Positions 51,622 through 60,205 of a stretch of 64,000 nt of DNA are shown piece by piece (within the stretch, counting starts at the first letter, position 1; every line of letters starts with the position of its first letter). Source of the stretch: Qipengyuania polymorpha (GTDB lineage: Bacteria > Pseudomonadota > Alphaproteobacteria > Sphingomonadales > Sphingomonadaceae). The stretch spans positions 62,001 to 126,000 of the forward strand of contig NZ_JAIGNK010000004.1 in assembly GCF_019711435.1 (NCBI RefSeq). The letters run 5' to 3'. The position numbers were made by a program, and so were the translations under genes. The notes under the pieces are model-generated. The model was not told the DNA's origin and ran no database searches. It saw nothing but the letters and a program-made list of their open reading frames with translations.

Positions 51622-51948
51622 TCAGTTCTCGATGACCTCGATACCGTCTTCGGTGGTCGTCTCGTCTTCCGGCGTTGCCGTCTCGTCGTCGCCGAGGTCC
51701 GTCTTGCTGGGGACGCCGACAATGCTGTCGGTATTATCGCCCTCTTCCTCCATCGACTGGATTTCTCCGCTGACGGTGGCTTCTTCCTCGACATCACCTT
51801 GCATCATCGCAGGGATGATCCAGACGATCGACATCAGCAACACGGCAAGCACCAGCCCGCCGAGCAGGATCCAGCGCACCACGCCCTCTTTCGAGCCGCC
51901 GCTGGCTTCGGTTTCGGAGACGTGAATTTCGTCGCCTTCTTTGTGCAC
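51622..51948 (-). CDS. Single-pass membrane protein with acidic tail
   Basis: A 108-residue protein with a short cytoplasmic N terminus, one transmembrane helix (VVRWILLGGLVLAVLLMSIV) and a strongly acidic, probably disordered tail (for example DDETATPEDETTTEDGIEVI). The family is not recognised. It leads a three-gene run with the TUDOR and DUF3008 genes and has an EcfG-like promoter candidate upstream. Confidence 0.75.
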   Translation of the reverse strand: MHKEGDEIHVSETEASGGSKEGVVRWILLGGLVLAVLLMSIVWIIPAMMQGDVEEEATVSGEIQSMEEEGDNTDSIVGVPSKTDLGDDETATPEDETTTEDGIEVIEN

Positions 51949-51995
51949 GTCAGATTACTCCCTGTTATCGCGATCCCGCGGGTTTCAGGCAGTTC

Positions 51996-52020
51996 TACGG
52001 TCAGGCGTGGCGAATGTTCC
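51996..52020 (-). promoter_or_regulatory. EcfG-like (general stress) promoter candidate
   Basis: On the minus strand GGAAC (52020-52016) is followed after 16 bases by CGTA (51999-51996), one base off the GGAAC-N16/17-CGTT pattern of alphaproteobacterial EcfG. It lies 47 bases before the start of the 108-aa gene that leads the DUF3008 run. Confidence 0.45.
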
Positions 52021-52040
52021 CCCGGTTCAGGGGCGCGGCG

Positions 52041-52865
52041 CTAGTCGCGGAGCAGGTCGTTGATCCCGGTCTTCTCGCGGGTCTGCGCATCGACCGTCTT
52101 CACGATGACTGCGCAGGCGAGGCCGGGGCCGCCATCCTTGCCGGGCAGCGTGCCGGGCACGACCACCGAGAAGGGCGGGAGGTGGCCGCGGATGACTTCG
52201 CCCGTGTCGCGATAGACGATCTTGGTCGACTGGGTGATGAAGACGCCCATCGAAACGACGCAGCCTTCGCCGACGATGACGCCTTCGACAATTTCCGAGC
52301 GCGCGCCGATGAAGCAATTGTCGCCGATGATGGTCGGGTTGGCCTGCATGGGTTCGAGCACGCCGCCGATGCCTGCACCTGCCGAGATATGGCAGTTCTC
52401 GCCAATCTGCGCGCAGGAGCCGATGCTGGCCCAGGTGTCGACCATGGTGCCCTTGCCCACATAGGCGCCGATGTTGACGAAGCTTGGCATGAGAACGCAG
52501 CCGGGTGCGATATAGGCACCTTCGCGGGCAATTGCTCCGGGAACGACGCGGAAGCCAGCCTCGCGGAAGCGCGCATCGTCCCATCCGGCAAACTTGCTCG
52601 GCACCTTGTCGAAGGCGGGGTGGCCTGCGCTGCCGCCTTCCATCACGCGGTTGTCGTTGAGGCGGAAGGAGAGCAGTACGGCCTTCTTGAGCCACTGGTT
52701 GACGGTCCAGCCACCCTTGCCGTCGGGCTCGGCCACACGGCCCGTGCCGCTGTCGAGCATTCCCAGTGCCGCATTCACCGCCTCGCGCACGTCGCTCGAT
52801 TGCGGCGTGACGTTTGCGCGGTCTTCCCACGCGGCTTCGATGCGGTTTTCGAGGTCGGCGCTCAT
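52041..52865 (-). CDS. dapD: 2,3,4,5-tetrahydropyridine-2,6-dicarboxylate N-succinyltransferase
   Basis: A 274-residue enzyme of the succinylase route to lysine and diaminopimelate. A helical N-terminal domain ([16 protein letters not shown]) is followed by a left-handed beta-helix of hexapeptide repeats ([39 protein letters not shown]) that forms a trimer. The start at 52865 matches the family; the frame is open upstream. It is 49 bases downstream of the kinase gene on the same strand, so readthrough from that operon is possible but functionally unrelated. Confidence 0.97.
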   Translation of the reverse strand: MSADLENRIEAAWEDRANVTPQSSDVREAVNAALGMLDSGTGRVAEPDGKGGWTVNQWLKKAVLLSFRLNDNRVMEGGSAGHPAFDKVPSKFAGWDDARFREAGFRVVPGAIAREGAYIAPGCVLMPSFVNIGAYVGKGTMVDTWASIGSCAQIGENCHISAGAGIGGVLEPMQANPTIIGDNCFIGARSEIVEGVIVGEGCVVSMGVFITQSTKIVYRDTGEVIRGHLPPFSVVVPGTLPGKDGGPGLACAVIVKTVDAQTREKTGINDLLRD

Positions 52866-52914
52866 GCTAAATCTCCGTTGGTGTGCGGAAGAGCGCGTTA
52901 GCAGCGTGGGCGCG

Positions 52915-54000
52915 CTAGTCCATCCCTGCGGCGAGCGCGAATTCATAGGCCCGGTCCACCAGCGGCCCGACCCGCTCGCTCATCGCCTTGGCGTGGGCGC
53001 TGGATGCGGTGCCGTCGATGACGCGCTTCTTGATGCCCTGCATGATGCCCGCGAGCCGGAAGAGGTTGTAGGCGAAGTACCAGTCCATCGGCGGCACGGG
53101 ATAACCGGTGCGCGCGACATAGCGGTCCACCGCTTCCTGCTGCGACGGAATGCCAAGCGCTTCCAGATCGAGGCCGAGCACGCCTGCACGTCCGTCGGCC
53201 GGGTTGTGCCAGTTGAGCATGAGGTAGCTGAAGTCGGCAATCGGGTCGCCCAGCGTCGACAGTTCCCAGTCGAGCACGGCGAGGACCTTATTCTCGTTTT
53301 GCTCGAAGATGAGATTGTCGAGCCGGTAATCGCCGTGCACCACGCTGCTCTCGTGCTGCGGCGGGATGGTTTGCGGCAGCCATTCGATGAGCCGCTCCAT
53401 CTTCTCCATATGCTCGGTTTCGGAGAGCTTGTACTGCTTCGACCAGCGGGCGATCTGGCGCGCGCAATAGTCGGTCGGTTTGCCATAATCGCCAAGGCCG
53501 ATTTCGTCGGGCTTGCGCAGGTGGAGGTCGGCCATGGTGTCGATCATGGCGTTGTAGATTTCGCGGCGCTCTTCAGGCGTGTTGTTGGGCAGCGCGCCGT
53601 TCCACAGGCTGCGTCCGTCGGCGAGGCCCATGACGAAGAACTTGCTGCCGATGACTTCCGGGTCCTCGCAGAGGCCATAGGTTTTCGGCACCGGGAAACC
53701 GGTCGGCCCCAGCGCGTGCATGGCCTTGTATTCGCGGTCGACAGCATGGGCGCTCGGCAGCAGCTTGCCGAAGGGCTGGCGGCGCAGTACGTAAGAGCGA
53801 CCCGGCGTATCGATCCGGTAAGTCGGGTTCGACTGGCCGCCCTTGAACTTCGAATAGGAAATCGGGCCTTCGAAGCCGTCGACATTGGCCTCGAACCATG
53901 TGGTCAGCGCACCCAGGTCCATCTGGTCGCGCTCGGGCACTTCGATGGTGCCGACCATTTCCTTGTCGAAATCGATCTCGGGCATGCCGGTCTCTGTCAT
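52915..54000 (-). CDS. APH-family phosphotransferase (ACAD10/11- and LvaA-like kinase)
   Basis: A 361-residue protein kinase-like enzyme of the aminoglycoside-phosphotransferase family. Family blocks are [14 protein letters not shown] (nucleotide loop), [20 protein letters not shown] (Lys), [13 protein letters not shown] (catalytic loop) and [19 protein letters not shown] (metal-binding Asp). All catalytic residues appear intact. Enzymes of this subgroup stand next to, or are fused to, acyl-CoA dehydrogenases and phosphorylate 4-hydroxyacyl-CoA (LvaA; N-terminal domain of ACAD10/11). The ATG shares one base with the stop of the alcohol dehydrogenase gene; the DGPDEVH-type ACAD gene is two genes upstream. 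Confidence 0.9.
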   Translation of the reverse strand: MTETGMPEIDFDKEMVGTIEVPERDQMDLGALTTWFEANVDGFEGPISYSKFKGGQSNPTYRIDTPGRSYVLRRQPFGKLLPSAHAVDREYKAMHALGPTGFPVPKTYGLCEDPEVIGSKFFVMGLADGRSLWNGALPNNTPEERREIYNAMIDTMADLHLRKPDEIGLGDYGKPTDYCARQIARWSKQYKLSETEHMEKMERLIEWLPQTIPPQHESSVVHGDYRLDNLIFEQNENKVLAVLDWELSTLGDPIADFSYLMLNWHNPADGRAGVLGLDLEALGIPSQQEAVDRYVARTGYPVPPMDWYFAYNLFRLAGIMQGIKKRVIDGTASSAHAKAMSERVGPLVDRAYEFALAAGMD

Positions 54001-55088
54001 CAGTCGAACACCACCACGCTGCGGGCGGACGTGCCCTGTTTCATCTTCTCGAAGCCCTCGTTGATTTTTTCCAGCGGGATGCGCTCGGCGATGATCGTGT
54101 CGAGGTCCAAGAGGCCGCGCATGTAGAAGTCGACGAGGCGGGGAAGGTCGACCGGGAAGTGGTTCATGCCCATGATGGCGCCCTGCAGTTTCTTGCCCGA
54201 AAGCAGGTCCATCGCGCCGAGGCCGACCTTGCAGTCCAGCGGCATCATGCCGAGAATGGTCGCCGTGCCGCCGCGGCGCAGGATTTTTACCGCGAGGTCG
54301 GCGCTGGCCTGACGGCCGACCGCCTCGATCGCATGGTGCACACCGCCGCCGCTGATTTTGATCACTTGCTCGACCGCATCGTCGGCCATGGCATCGACCG
54401 TGTGAGTCGCGCCGAGCGTCTCGGCGAGCGCGCGCTTTTCGGGGATGGGGTCGATGGCGATGACTTTGCCCGCGCCGGTAATTTTCGCCGCATTGATGGC
54501 GGCAAGACCGACCCCGCCGCAACCGACCACGGCCACAGCCTCGCCCGGCACGACCGAACAGGCGTTGAATATCGCACCCGCACCCGTCGTCACCGCACAG
54601 CCGATCACGGCGGCCCGGTCGAGCGGCATGTCCTTGTCGATGGCGACGCAGGCATGCTCGTGGATGAGCATTTGTTCGCAGAAGGCCGACAGGTTGAGCA
54701 TTTGCGCGACCGGCGCGCTGCCGTCGGCGCGCATGATGCGCGGCGCGGCGGTCTGGTCGCGGCGGGTGTCCGCCCCCATGCACAAGGCCATGCGGCCGGT
54801 GACGCAGAACTCGCAGTGGCCGCAGAAAGCCGAGAGGCAGGAGACCACGTGGTCGCCCGGCTTCACCGTTTTCACTTCGCTGCCGACCGCGCGGACCACG
54901 CCCGCCGCCTCATGGCCGGGAATGGCGGGGAGGGGGTGCGGATAAGCACCGTCGATAAAGTGCAGGTCCGAATGGCACAACCCGCACGCCTTGGTGTCGA
55001 TCAGGACCTCGTGCGGGCCGGGTTCGGCAAGTTCGACCTCGCCGATGGTCAGCCCGCCGACCTGCTCAAGGATTGCTGCCTTCGCCAT
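54000..55088 (-). CDS. Zinc-dependent alcohol dehydrogenase (MDR, class III-like)
   Basis: A 362-residue medium-chain dehydrogenase. Catalytic zinc site: CGLCHSD, GHEAAG and the later Cys in IGCAVTTG. Structural zinc: CGHCEFCVTGRMALC. The NAD-binding loop is VGCGGVGLAAI with Asp (IAIDP) at the end of the second strand, so NAD is preferred. It should oxidise a hydroxyl group of the pathway substrate. It overlaps its neighbours by one base on each side, in an operon with an acyl-CoA dehydrogenase and an APH-type kinase. Confidence 0.93.
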   Translation of the reverse strand: MAKAAILEQVGGLTIGEVELAEPGPHEVLIDTKACGLCHSDLHFIDGAYPHPLPAIPGHEAAGVVRAVGSEVKTVKPGDHVVSCLSAFCGHCEFCVTGRMALCMGADTRRDQTAAPRIMRADGSAPVAQMLNLSAFCEQMLIHEHACVAIDKDMPLDRAAVIGCAVTTGAGAIFNACSVVPGEAVAVVGCGGVGLAAINAAKITGAGKVIAIDPIPEKRALAETLGATHTVDAMADDAVEQVIKISGGGVHHAIEAVGRQASADLAVKILRRGGTATILGMMPLDCKVGLGAMDLLSGKKLQGAIMGMNHFPVDLPRLVDFYMRGLLDLDTIIAERIPLEKINEGFEKMKQGTSARSVVVFD

Positions 55089-56422
55089 CAGCGCGTCGCC
55101 CCCATGTCGCCCGAGCTGAGGTTCGAGCTGCCGTCGGTCGGTGCCTTGCCGTCGCGCAGCGCGTTGGCGGTGGGCCCTTCCTCGGGCATGTGCTTGGCGA
55201 ATTCCATGCGCGCGATCGAGCGGGCGTGGACCTCGTCGGGGCCGTCGGCAAGGCGCAAGGTTCGCTGGTGCGCGTAGGCATTTGCGAGGCCGTAATCATC
55301 CGACACGCCGCCACCGCCATGCGCCTGGATGGCATCGTCGATGATCTTGAGCGCCATGTTGGGCGCCTGCACCTTGATCATGGCGATTTCCTGCTTGGCG
55401 GCCTTGTTGCCGACCTTGTCCATCATGTCGGCGGCCTTGAGGCAGAGCAGGCGGGTCATGTCGATGTCGATACGGGCGCGCGCCACGCGCTCTTCCCAGA
55501 CCGAATGCTTGTAGATGGGCTTGCCGAAGGCTTCGCGCTCCTGCAGTCGCTTGCACATCTTGTGGAGCGCCTCTTCGGCAACGCCGATGGTGCGCATGCA
55601 GTGGTGGATGCGGCCCGGGCCGAGGCGGCCCTGCGCAATCTCGAACCCGCGGCCTTCGCCAAGCAGCATATTGGTGACGGGGACGCGTACGTCCTTGAGC
55701 TCGACTTCCATATGCCCGTGCGGCGCATCGTCATATCCGAAGACGGGGAGGTGACGCAGCACGTTCACACCCGGCGCATCCATCGGCATCAAAATCATCG
55801 ACTGCTGCGCATGGCGGCCGGCCGAGAAATCGGTCTTGCCCATGACGATGGCGACCTTGCAGCGCGGGTCACCCACGCCCGACGACCACCACTTACGGCC
55901 ATTGATGACATATTCGTCGCCGTCGCGCTCGATGCGCGTCTCGATATTGGTCGCGTCCGAGCTCGCAGTGAAGGGCTCGGTCATGAGGAAGGCGGAACGG
56001 ATTTCGCCGTTCATCAGCGGGGTGAGCCACTTTTCCTTCTGTTCGCGCGTGCCGTAGCGATGGAAGACCTCCATATTGCCGGTATCGGGCGCGGAGCAGT
56101 TGAAGACTTCCGAGGCGAAACCGATGCGGCCCATTTCCTCGGCGCAGAGCGCATATTCGAGATTGGTCAGGCCCGGGCCTTCGAAGTCATAGGTCTCGTC
56201 GACATGGTGGTGGCCGTCATTGCGCGGCGGCATGAAGAGGTTCCAGATGCCTTCGGCCTTGGCCTTGGCCTTGAGGTCCTCGACCACCTGGATGACCTTC
56301 CAGCGATCGCCTTCCGCGTCCTGCGCCTTGTAGGTCGGAACGGCGGGACGGATATGGTCCTCGATGAAGTTCTTGACCCGGTCGCGCCAGTAGGCTTGCC
56401 GTTCGGTGGGTTCGAAATCCAT
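55088..56422 (-). CDS. Acyl-CoA dehydrogenase of the ACAD10/11-like type
   Basis: A 444-residue flavoprotein. FAD/substrate blocks are [40 protein letters not shown] and [17 protein letters not shown]. Where ordinary acyl-CoA dehydrogenases have the catalytic Glu (EGT), this protein reads [10 protein letters not shown], the form found in ACAD10/11 and LvaC-like enzymes. That subgroup acts on phosphorylated 4-hydroxyacyl-CoA rather than plain saturated acyl-CoA. Its operon also encodes the matching kinase. Family membership is clear; the special chemistry is inferred from motif and context. Confidence 0.92.
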   Translation of the reverse strand: MDFEPTERQAYWRDRVKNFIEDHIRPAVPTYKAQDAEGDRWKVIQVVEDLKAKAKAEGIWNLFMPPRNDGHHHVDETYDFEGPGLTNLEYALCAEEMGRIGFASEVFNCSAPDTGNMEVFHRYGTREQKEKWLTPLMNGEIRSAFLMTEPFTASSDATNIETRIERDGDEYVINGRKWWSSGVGDPRCKVAIVMGKTDFSAGRHAQQSMILMPMDAPGVNVLRHLPVFGYDDAPHGHMEVELKDVRVPVTNMLLGEGRGFEIAQGRLGPGRIHHCMRTIGVAEEALHKMCKRLQEREAFGKPIYKHSVWEERVARARIDIDMTRLLCLKAADMMDKVGNKAAKQEIAMIKVQAPNMALKIIDDAIQAHGGGGVSDDYGLANAYAHQRTLRLADGPDEVHARSIARMEFAKHMPEEGPTANALRDGKAPTDGSSNLSSGDMGATR

Positions 56423-56509
56423 CGTGTATTTCCTCTCTCAAATATCCGTTTCGGCTTGAAACTGGCATAGGTTAACGGCCCGCGCCAAGCGATTTCTGGC
56501 GAGCGGTGG

Positions 56510-58000
56510 TCAGGGCACGATGGTGCCCGCGTCGACATCCCCCCGTGCCGCAGCGTCAATCGCATCTCGCCTTCTTTTCGTCAGCGTAACCAGCCGCGCC
56601 TCGTGCTCTTCGCGGCTGATCGGGAAACGTCCGAGCCAGAAGGCTGCGAGCACGGCGAGGACGATCGCGGCAATGGCGTAGTAGAGGATCATGTCGGAGA
56701 GCACGGCCTGCTCCACCGCTCCGGCTCGCGCTCCATCGGGAAGCCGGGCGGCACCCACGATCTGCCCGGTCAGGAAGATGCCGACACCCGTCGCGCATTT
56801 CTGGATCAGCCAGTTGCCCGAATAGAAGGCGCCCTCGGCACGGCGGTGGGTGCGCTCTTCGAAGGCCTCGACGATTTCGGCGATCATCGAGGTGGCCGAA
56901 ATCATCATCACCACGCCGAACATGTTGGCTAAGAGCAAGGTGGCGAGAAAGGCGAAGGTCGATGCGCTCGAGCCAGCCTCCGGCCAGAGGCCGGTGAGGA
57001 GGAGCACGTAGGGCGTGAGGCCGAGGATGACGCTGCAATAGGCGCCGATGGCCGCGCTCCTTGCCTTGCCATACGCGCGGTGCATCTGCCCGACGACGAA
57101 GAACATCAGCACGACGGACAGGAACAGGGTGAGCGCGTAACCCAGCAATCCGGTGAACCATACCGGCCCGCCATCGATAAGCGGCTGGTCGAGCTGCCAC
57201 ACGAAGACGTTGAGGTAGTTGGAGATGGAAAAGGCCATCCCCTGGTTGACGTAGGCGGCCAGCGCACCGGCCGCGAAGAAGAGGAAGCTGCGTTCGGAAA
57301 AGGCGTCGAAGATCTCGTCGAACGCGCCTCTGAGGCTGAACGGCTCCGGGCGTTTTTCAGGCCATTGCGCCACAAGCCGGTGCTGCCCAAGTGCCGATCC
57401 GGCCACCGAGAGGACCATCAGAACCGCACCGAAAATGCCGAAGCCCAGATATCCCTCCTGCTCGAGCAGGCCGTCGGGGCCGGACATGAAGACCGTGTAG
57501 GCGAGCACCATCATCACGATGCCGCCGAGCCATCCGGACAGGAAACGATAGCGGAACAGCGTGGTGCGGTCGTCGTAATCCTGCGTGATTTCCGGCACGA
57601 GGCTGATCGAGGGGACCTCGCAGGCCGAGAGCAACACACGCACGCCGACCGCAATGGCCACGAGGCCCCAGAAACCGGGAGCCTCCCCGCCCGGCGGATG
57701 CCACAGGAGTACCCACATGATCGCCAGCGGTATCGGCGCGAGATAGAGCCATGGCAGGCGGCGGCCCCATCGCGTGTATGTCCGGTCGGACAAATTGCCG
57801 ATAATCGGGTCCACGACCGCATCGACCAGCAGGGCAATCAGCAGCGCGAGGCTGACCAGCCGCGCGTCCATGCCGAGCACCTGGTTGTAGAAAATCAGCA
57901 GGAAGAAACTGAAGCCGAGGTCCTTCACCCCGAACGCCACCGCCCCGAACCCGTGAACAACTTTCAGCCGCTGGGGCAGGGGGCCTTCGATATATGCCAT
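56510..58000 (-). CDS. MFS transporter of the GPH (glycoside-pentoside-hexuronide) symporter type
   Basis: A 496-residue inner-membrane protein with about twelve helices. The N-terminal signature FGVKDLGFSFFLLIFYNQVL and the loop DPIIGNLSDRTYTRWGRRLP are typical of MelB/GPH-like cation symporters. In sphingomonads such transporters accompany catabolic genes and often carry non-sugar substrates. Its ATG overlaps the stop of the SDR gene by one base. It probably imports the organic acid or lipid degraded by this operon, which is inference. Confidence 0.92.
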   Translation of the reverse strand: MAYIEGPLPQRLKVVHGFGAVAFGVKDLGFSFFLLIFYNQVLGMDARLVSLALLIALLVDAVVDPIIGNLSDRTYTRWGRRLPWLYLAPIPLAIMWVLLWHPPGGEAPGFWGLVAIAVGVRVLLSACEVPSISLVPEITQDYDDRTTLFRYRFLSGWLGGIVMMVLAYTVFMSGPDGLLEQEGYLGFGIFGAVLMVLSVAGSALGQHRLVAQWPEKRPEPFSLRGAFDEIFDAFSERSFLFFAAGALAAYVNQGMAFSISNYLNVFVWQLDQPLIDGGPVWFTGLLGYALTLFLSVVLMFFVVGQMHRAYGKARSAAIGAYCSVILGLTPYVLLLTGLWPEAGSSASTFAFLATLLLANMFGVVMMISATSMIAEIVEAFEERTHRRAEGAFYSGNWLIQKCATGVGIFLTGQIVGAARLPDGARAGAVEQAVLSDMILYYAIAAIVLAVLAAFWLGRFPISREEHEARLVTLTKRRRDAIDAAARGDVDAGTIVP

Positions 58001-58851
58001 CAGGCGGGGCTTTGCCCTTGATTTTGCATCGCTTCAAGGGCGTCGAAAATCCCTGGGGCCTCGGGGTCCCACGAATGGCGCGGCCCGATGGTGAGCCCGC
58101 CGTCGACCAGCATCGAGGTGCCGGTCATGAAGCTGGCCGCATCGCTGGCGAGGAAGGCCACTGCTTCGGCGATGTCGCGCGGCTGGCCGCCGCGCATCAC
58201 CGGCTGGGCGTTGGACGACATCTGCGCAATGACCGCTTTCGCCGTCCTCGCCATGTCGTCTTCCATCCCCATCGAGGAGGTGAAGATATTGGTGTTGATG
58301 AAACCGGGCTGGACCGCGTTCACCCTGATGCCGTGCTGCGCAAGGTCGGTCGCTGCGCATTTGGTGAGGTGGAGGACACCCGCCTTCGCCACTGCATAGG
58401 CGGTCGGCGAATAGCCCGGCCCCACCGCCGCCACGCTCGACACATTGACGATATTCGCGCCCTTGCGACCCTTCATGTGCGGCACGGCATAGCGGATGCC
58501 GAAAGCGACCGAGCGCAGCAGCAGGTCCATCGTACGGTCCCACTCGTCGGGCTCGATTTCGTCGATCCCTGGACGCGCGCCGCCAGCGCCGGCATTGTTG
58601 AAGACGACATCGATGCCGCCGGTCTCTTGCGCCGCGCCGTCCATCAGCTTGCGGATGTCCTCGGTCGAACTCACGTCGCAGTGGCGGTAGCGGACGTCTC
58701 CGTCCGTTTCCTGCTCCAGCGCCTTGCCGCCCTCATCGTCGATATCGGAGGCGAAGACGATGGCGCCCTCGCTGGCGAACAGCCGCGTTGCCTCGGCGCC
58801 GATGCCCGATGCCGCGCCGGTTATCACCACGGTCTTGCCGTCAAATCGCAT
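58000..58851 (-). CDS. Short-chain dehydrogenase/reductase, first gene of the catabolic operon
   Basis: A 283-residue classical SDR: TGAASGIG cofactor loop, Asp (FASDIDDEGG) favouring NAD(H), NNAG, Ser in NVSSVAAVG and catalytic YAVAK. A tail of about 30 residues (RHSWDPEAPGIFDALEAMQN) is longer than usual. It leads a five-gene minus-strand operon whose first and last three junctions overlap or nearly overlap. In a 4-hydroxyacyl pathway it could interconvert keto and hydroxy groups; other hydroxyacyl substrates are equally possible. Confidence 0.93.
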   Translation of the reverse strand: MRFDGKTVVITGAASGIGAEATRLFASEGAIVFASDIDDEGGKALEQETDGDVRYRHCDVSSTEDIRKLMDGAAQETGGIDVVFNNAGAGGARPGIDEIEPDEWDRTMDLLLRSVAFGIRYAVPHMKGRKGANIVNVSSVAAVGPGYSPTAYAVAKAGVLHLTKCAATDLAQHGIRVNAVQPGFINTNIFTSSMGMEDDMARTAKAVIAQMSSNAQPVMRGGQPRDIAEAVAFLASDAASFMTGTSMLVDGGLTIGPRHSWDPEAPGIFDALEAMQNQGQSPA

Positions 58852-58979
58852 CGGTCTCTCTCCCGGAAATCCTCGCTTTCAAGCTTAGGCGCACTGGGTG
58901 CTTCGTCAATGCAAACCGCCTGACGCTACGGCATGGCGCTTCGCCGTCATCGCCCTTGCGAAGGCCTCGCGAATCACCC

Positions 58980-58994
58980 TAACGTAAACGTCAA
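58980..58994. promoter_or_regulatory. ACGT-repeat palindrome between divergent acyl-CoA operons
   Basis: TAACGTAAACGTCAA contains two ACGT half-sites six bases apart, in a nearly palindromic frame. It resembles sites of MerR-type regulators of branched-chain and acyl-CoA catabolism (LiuR-like). It sits 26 bases upstream of the plus-strand ACAD start and in the only shared control region of the two operons. Confidence 0.45.
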
Positions 58995-59020
58995 CCGAGG
59001 AGACCTGAGAGGAGTCGGTC

Positions 59021-60202
59021 ATGTCCGATCTGGAAAGCTTCCGCGCCGAAACGCGCGAATGGCTCGAAGCCAATTGCCCCCCCGAAATGCGCAAGCCCGT
59101 CCGTGACGAGGCCGATGTCTACTGGGGCGGCCGCAACGCGACGTTCAAGAACGACGCGCAGAAGGCGTGGTTCGAAGCAGCCCGCGACAAGGGCTTTACG
59201 GTACCCGAATGGCCCAAGGAATATGGCGGTGCCGGCCTCTCGCCCGCCGAGGGCAAGGTGCTGCGCCAGGAAATGGCTCGCATCGGCGCGCGCCCGCCGC
59301 TTTCCAGCTTCGGCATCTGGATGCTCGGCCCGGCGCTGCTGCACTTCGGGACCGAAGGGCAGAAGAAACGCTTCCTTAGCGAGATTGCAGCGGGCGAAAT
59401 CCGCTGGTGCCAGGGCTATTCGGAGCCGGGTTCGGGTTCGGACCTCGTTTCGATGCAGACCTTCGGCGAAGACAAGGGGGACCACTGGGTGGTCAACGGC
59501 CAGAAAATCTGGACCTCCTACGCCGATGAAGCCGACTGGATTTTCTGCCTCGTCCGCACCGACAAGCAGAACAAGTACCAGGGCATCACCTTCATGCTGT
59601 TCGACATGGCGGGCAGCGGTGTCTCGACCAAGCCCATCAAGCTGATTTCGGGCAACAGCCCGTTCTGCGAAACCTTCTTCGACGATGTGAAGGTGCCCAA
59701 GTCCTATGGCGAGGATTGCCCCGGCTATGTCGGCGAAATCAACCGCGGCTGGGACGTTGCCAAGTACTTGCTCGGCCACGAACGCGAGATGATTTCGGGC
59801 GCTGGCGGCGGCGACCGCACGGCAGCTATCGGCGCGGCGATGAAGCGCAATGCGGGCGAACTCGACCCTGTGCTGCGCGCTGAACTCGCGCAATTCGATG
59901 TCGACGCGCTGGCCTATTCGGCGATGGGCGAGAAATTCCTCGACGAACTCAAGGTCGGCAAGGCGCATCCCGCGCAGCCGAACATGATGAAATACGCCGG
60001 GACCGAACTGAACAAGCGTCGCCACGAGCTGATGATGGCCGCGGGCGGAAGCCGCGCCCTCGAATGGGAGAGCGAGGAAACCGGCGGCGGCAAGGGTGCG
60101 CGAAATTGGCTGCGCACCAAGGCCAACTCCATCGAGGGCGGCACGAGCGAAGTCATGCTCAACGTCATCTCGAAGCGTATCCTCGACCTGCCGGGAGCCT
60201 GA
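59021..60202 (+). CDS. Acyl-CoA dehydrogenase, catalytic-type subunit
   Basis: A 393-residue flavoprotein. It has WCQGYSEPGSGSDLVSMQT (FAD/substrate loop), WVVNGQKIWTSYADEADWIF, and near the C terminus KANSIEGGTSEVMLNVISKR, where the Glu of IEGG is the usual catalytic base. It should oxidise an acyl-CoA and pass electrons to ETF. GAGAGGAG precedes the ATG. The gene stops three bases before a second ACAD gene lacking this Glu, the arrangement seen for heteromeric alpha2-beta2 dehydrogenases of steroid and side-chain degradation. Confidence 0.93.
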   Translation: MSDLESFRAETREWLEANCPPEMRKPVRDEADVYWGGRNATFKNDAQKAWFEAARDKGFTVPEWPKEYGGAGLSPAEGKVLRQEMARIGARPPLSSFGIWMLGPALLHFGTEGQKKRFLSEIAAGEIRWCQGYSEPGSGSDLVSMQTFGEDKGDHWVVNGQKIWTSYADEADWIFCLVRTDKQNKYQGITFMLFDMAGSGVSTKPIKLISGNSPFCETFFDDVKVPKSYGEDCPGYVGEINRGWDVAKYLLGHEREMISGAGGGDRTAAIGAAMKRNAGELDPVLRAELAQFDVDALAYSAMGEKFLDELKVGKAHPAQPNMMKYAGTELNKRRHELMMAAGGSRALEWESEETGGGKGARNWLRTKANSIEGGTSEVMLNVISKRILDLPGA

Positions 60203-60205
60203 TCG

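Noticed and set aside
55073-56470. Plus-strand 465-codon frame opposite the acyl-CoA dehydrogenase gene
   Set aside because: It reads as His/Asp/Val/Gly-rich antisense sequence typical of GC-rich coding DNA; the minus-strand ACAD is certain.
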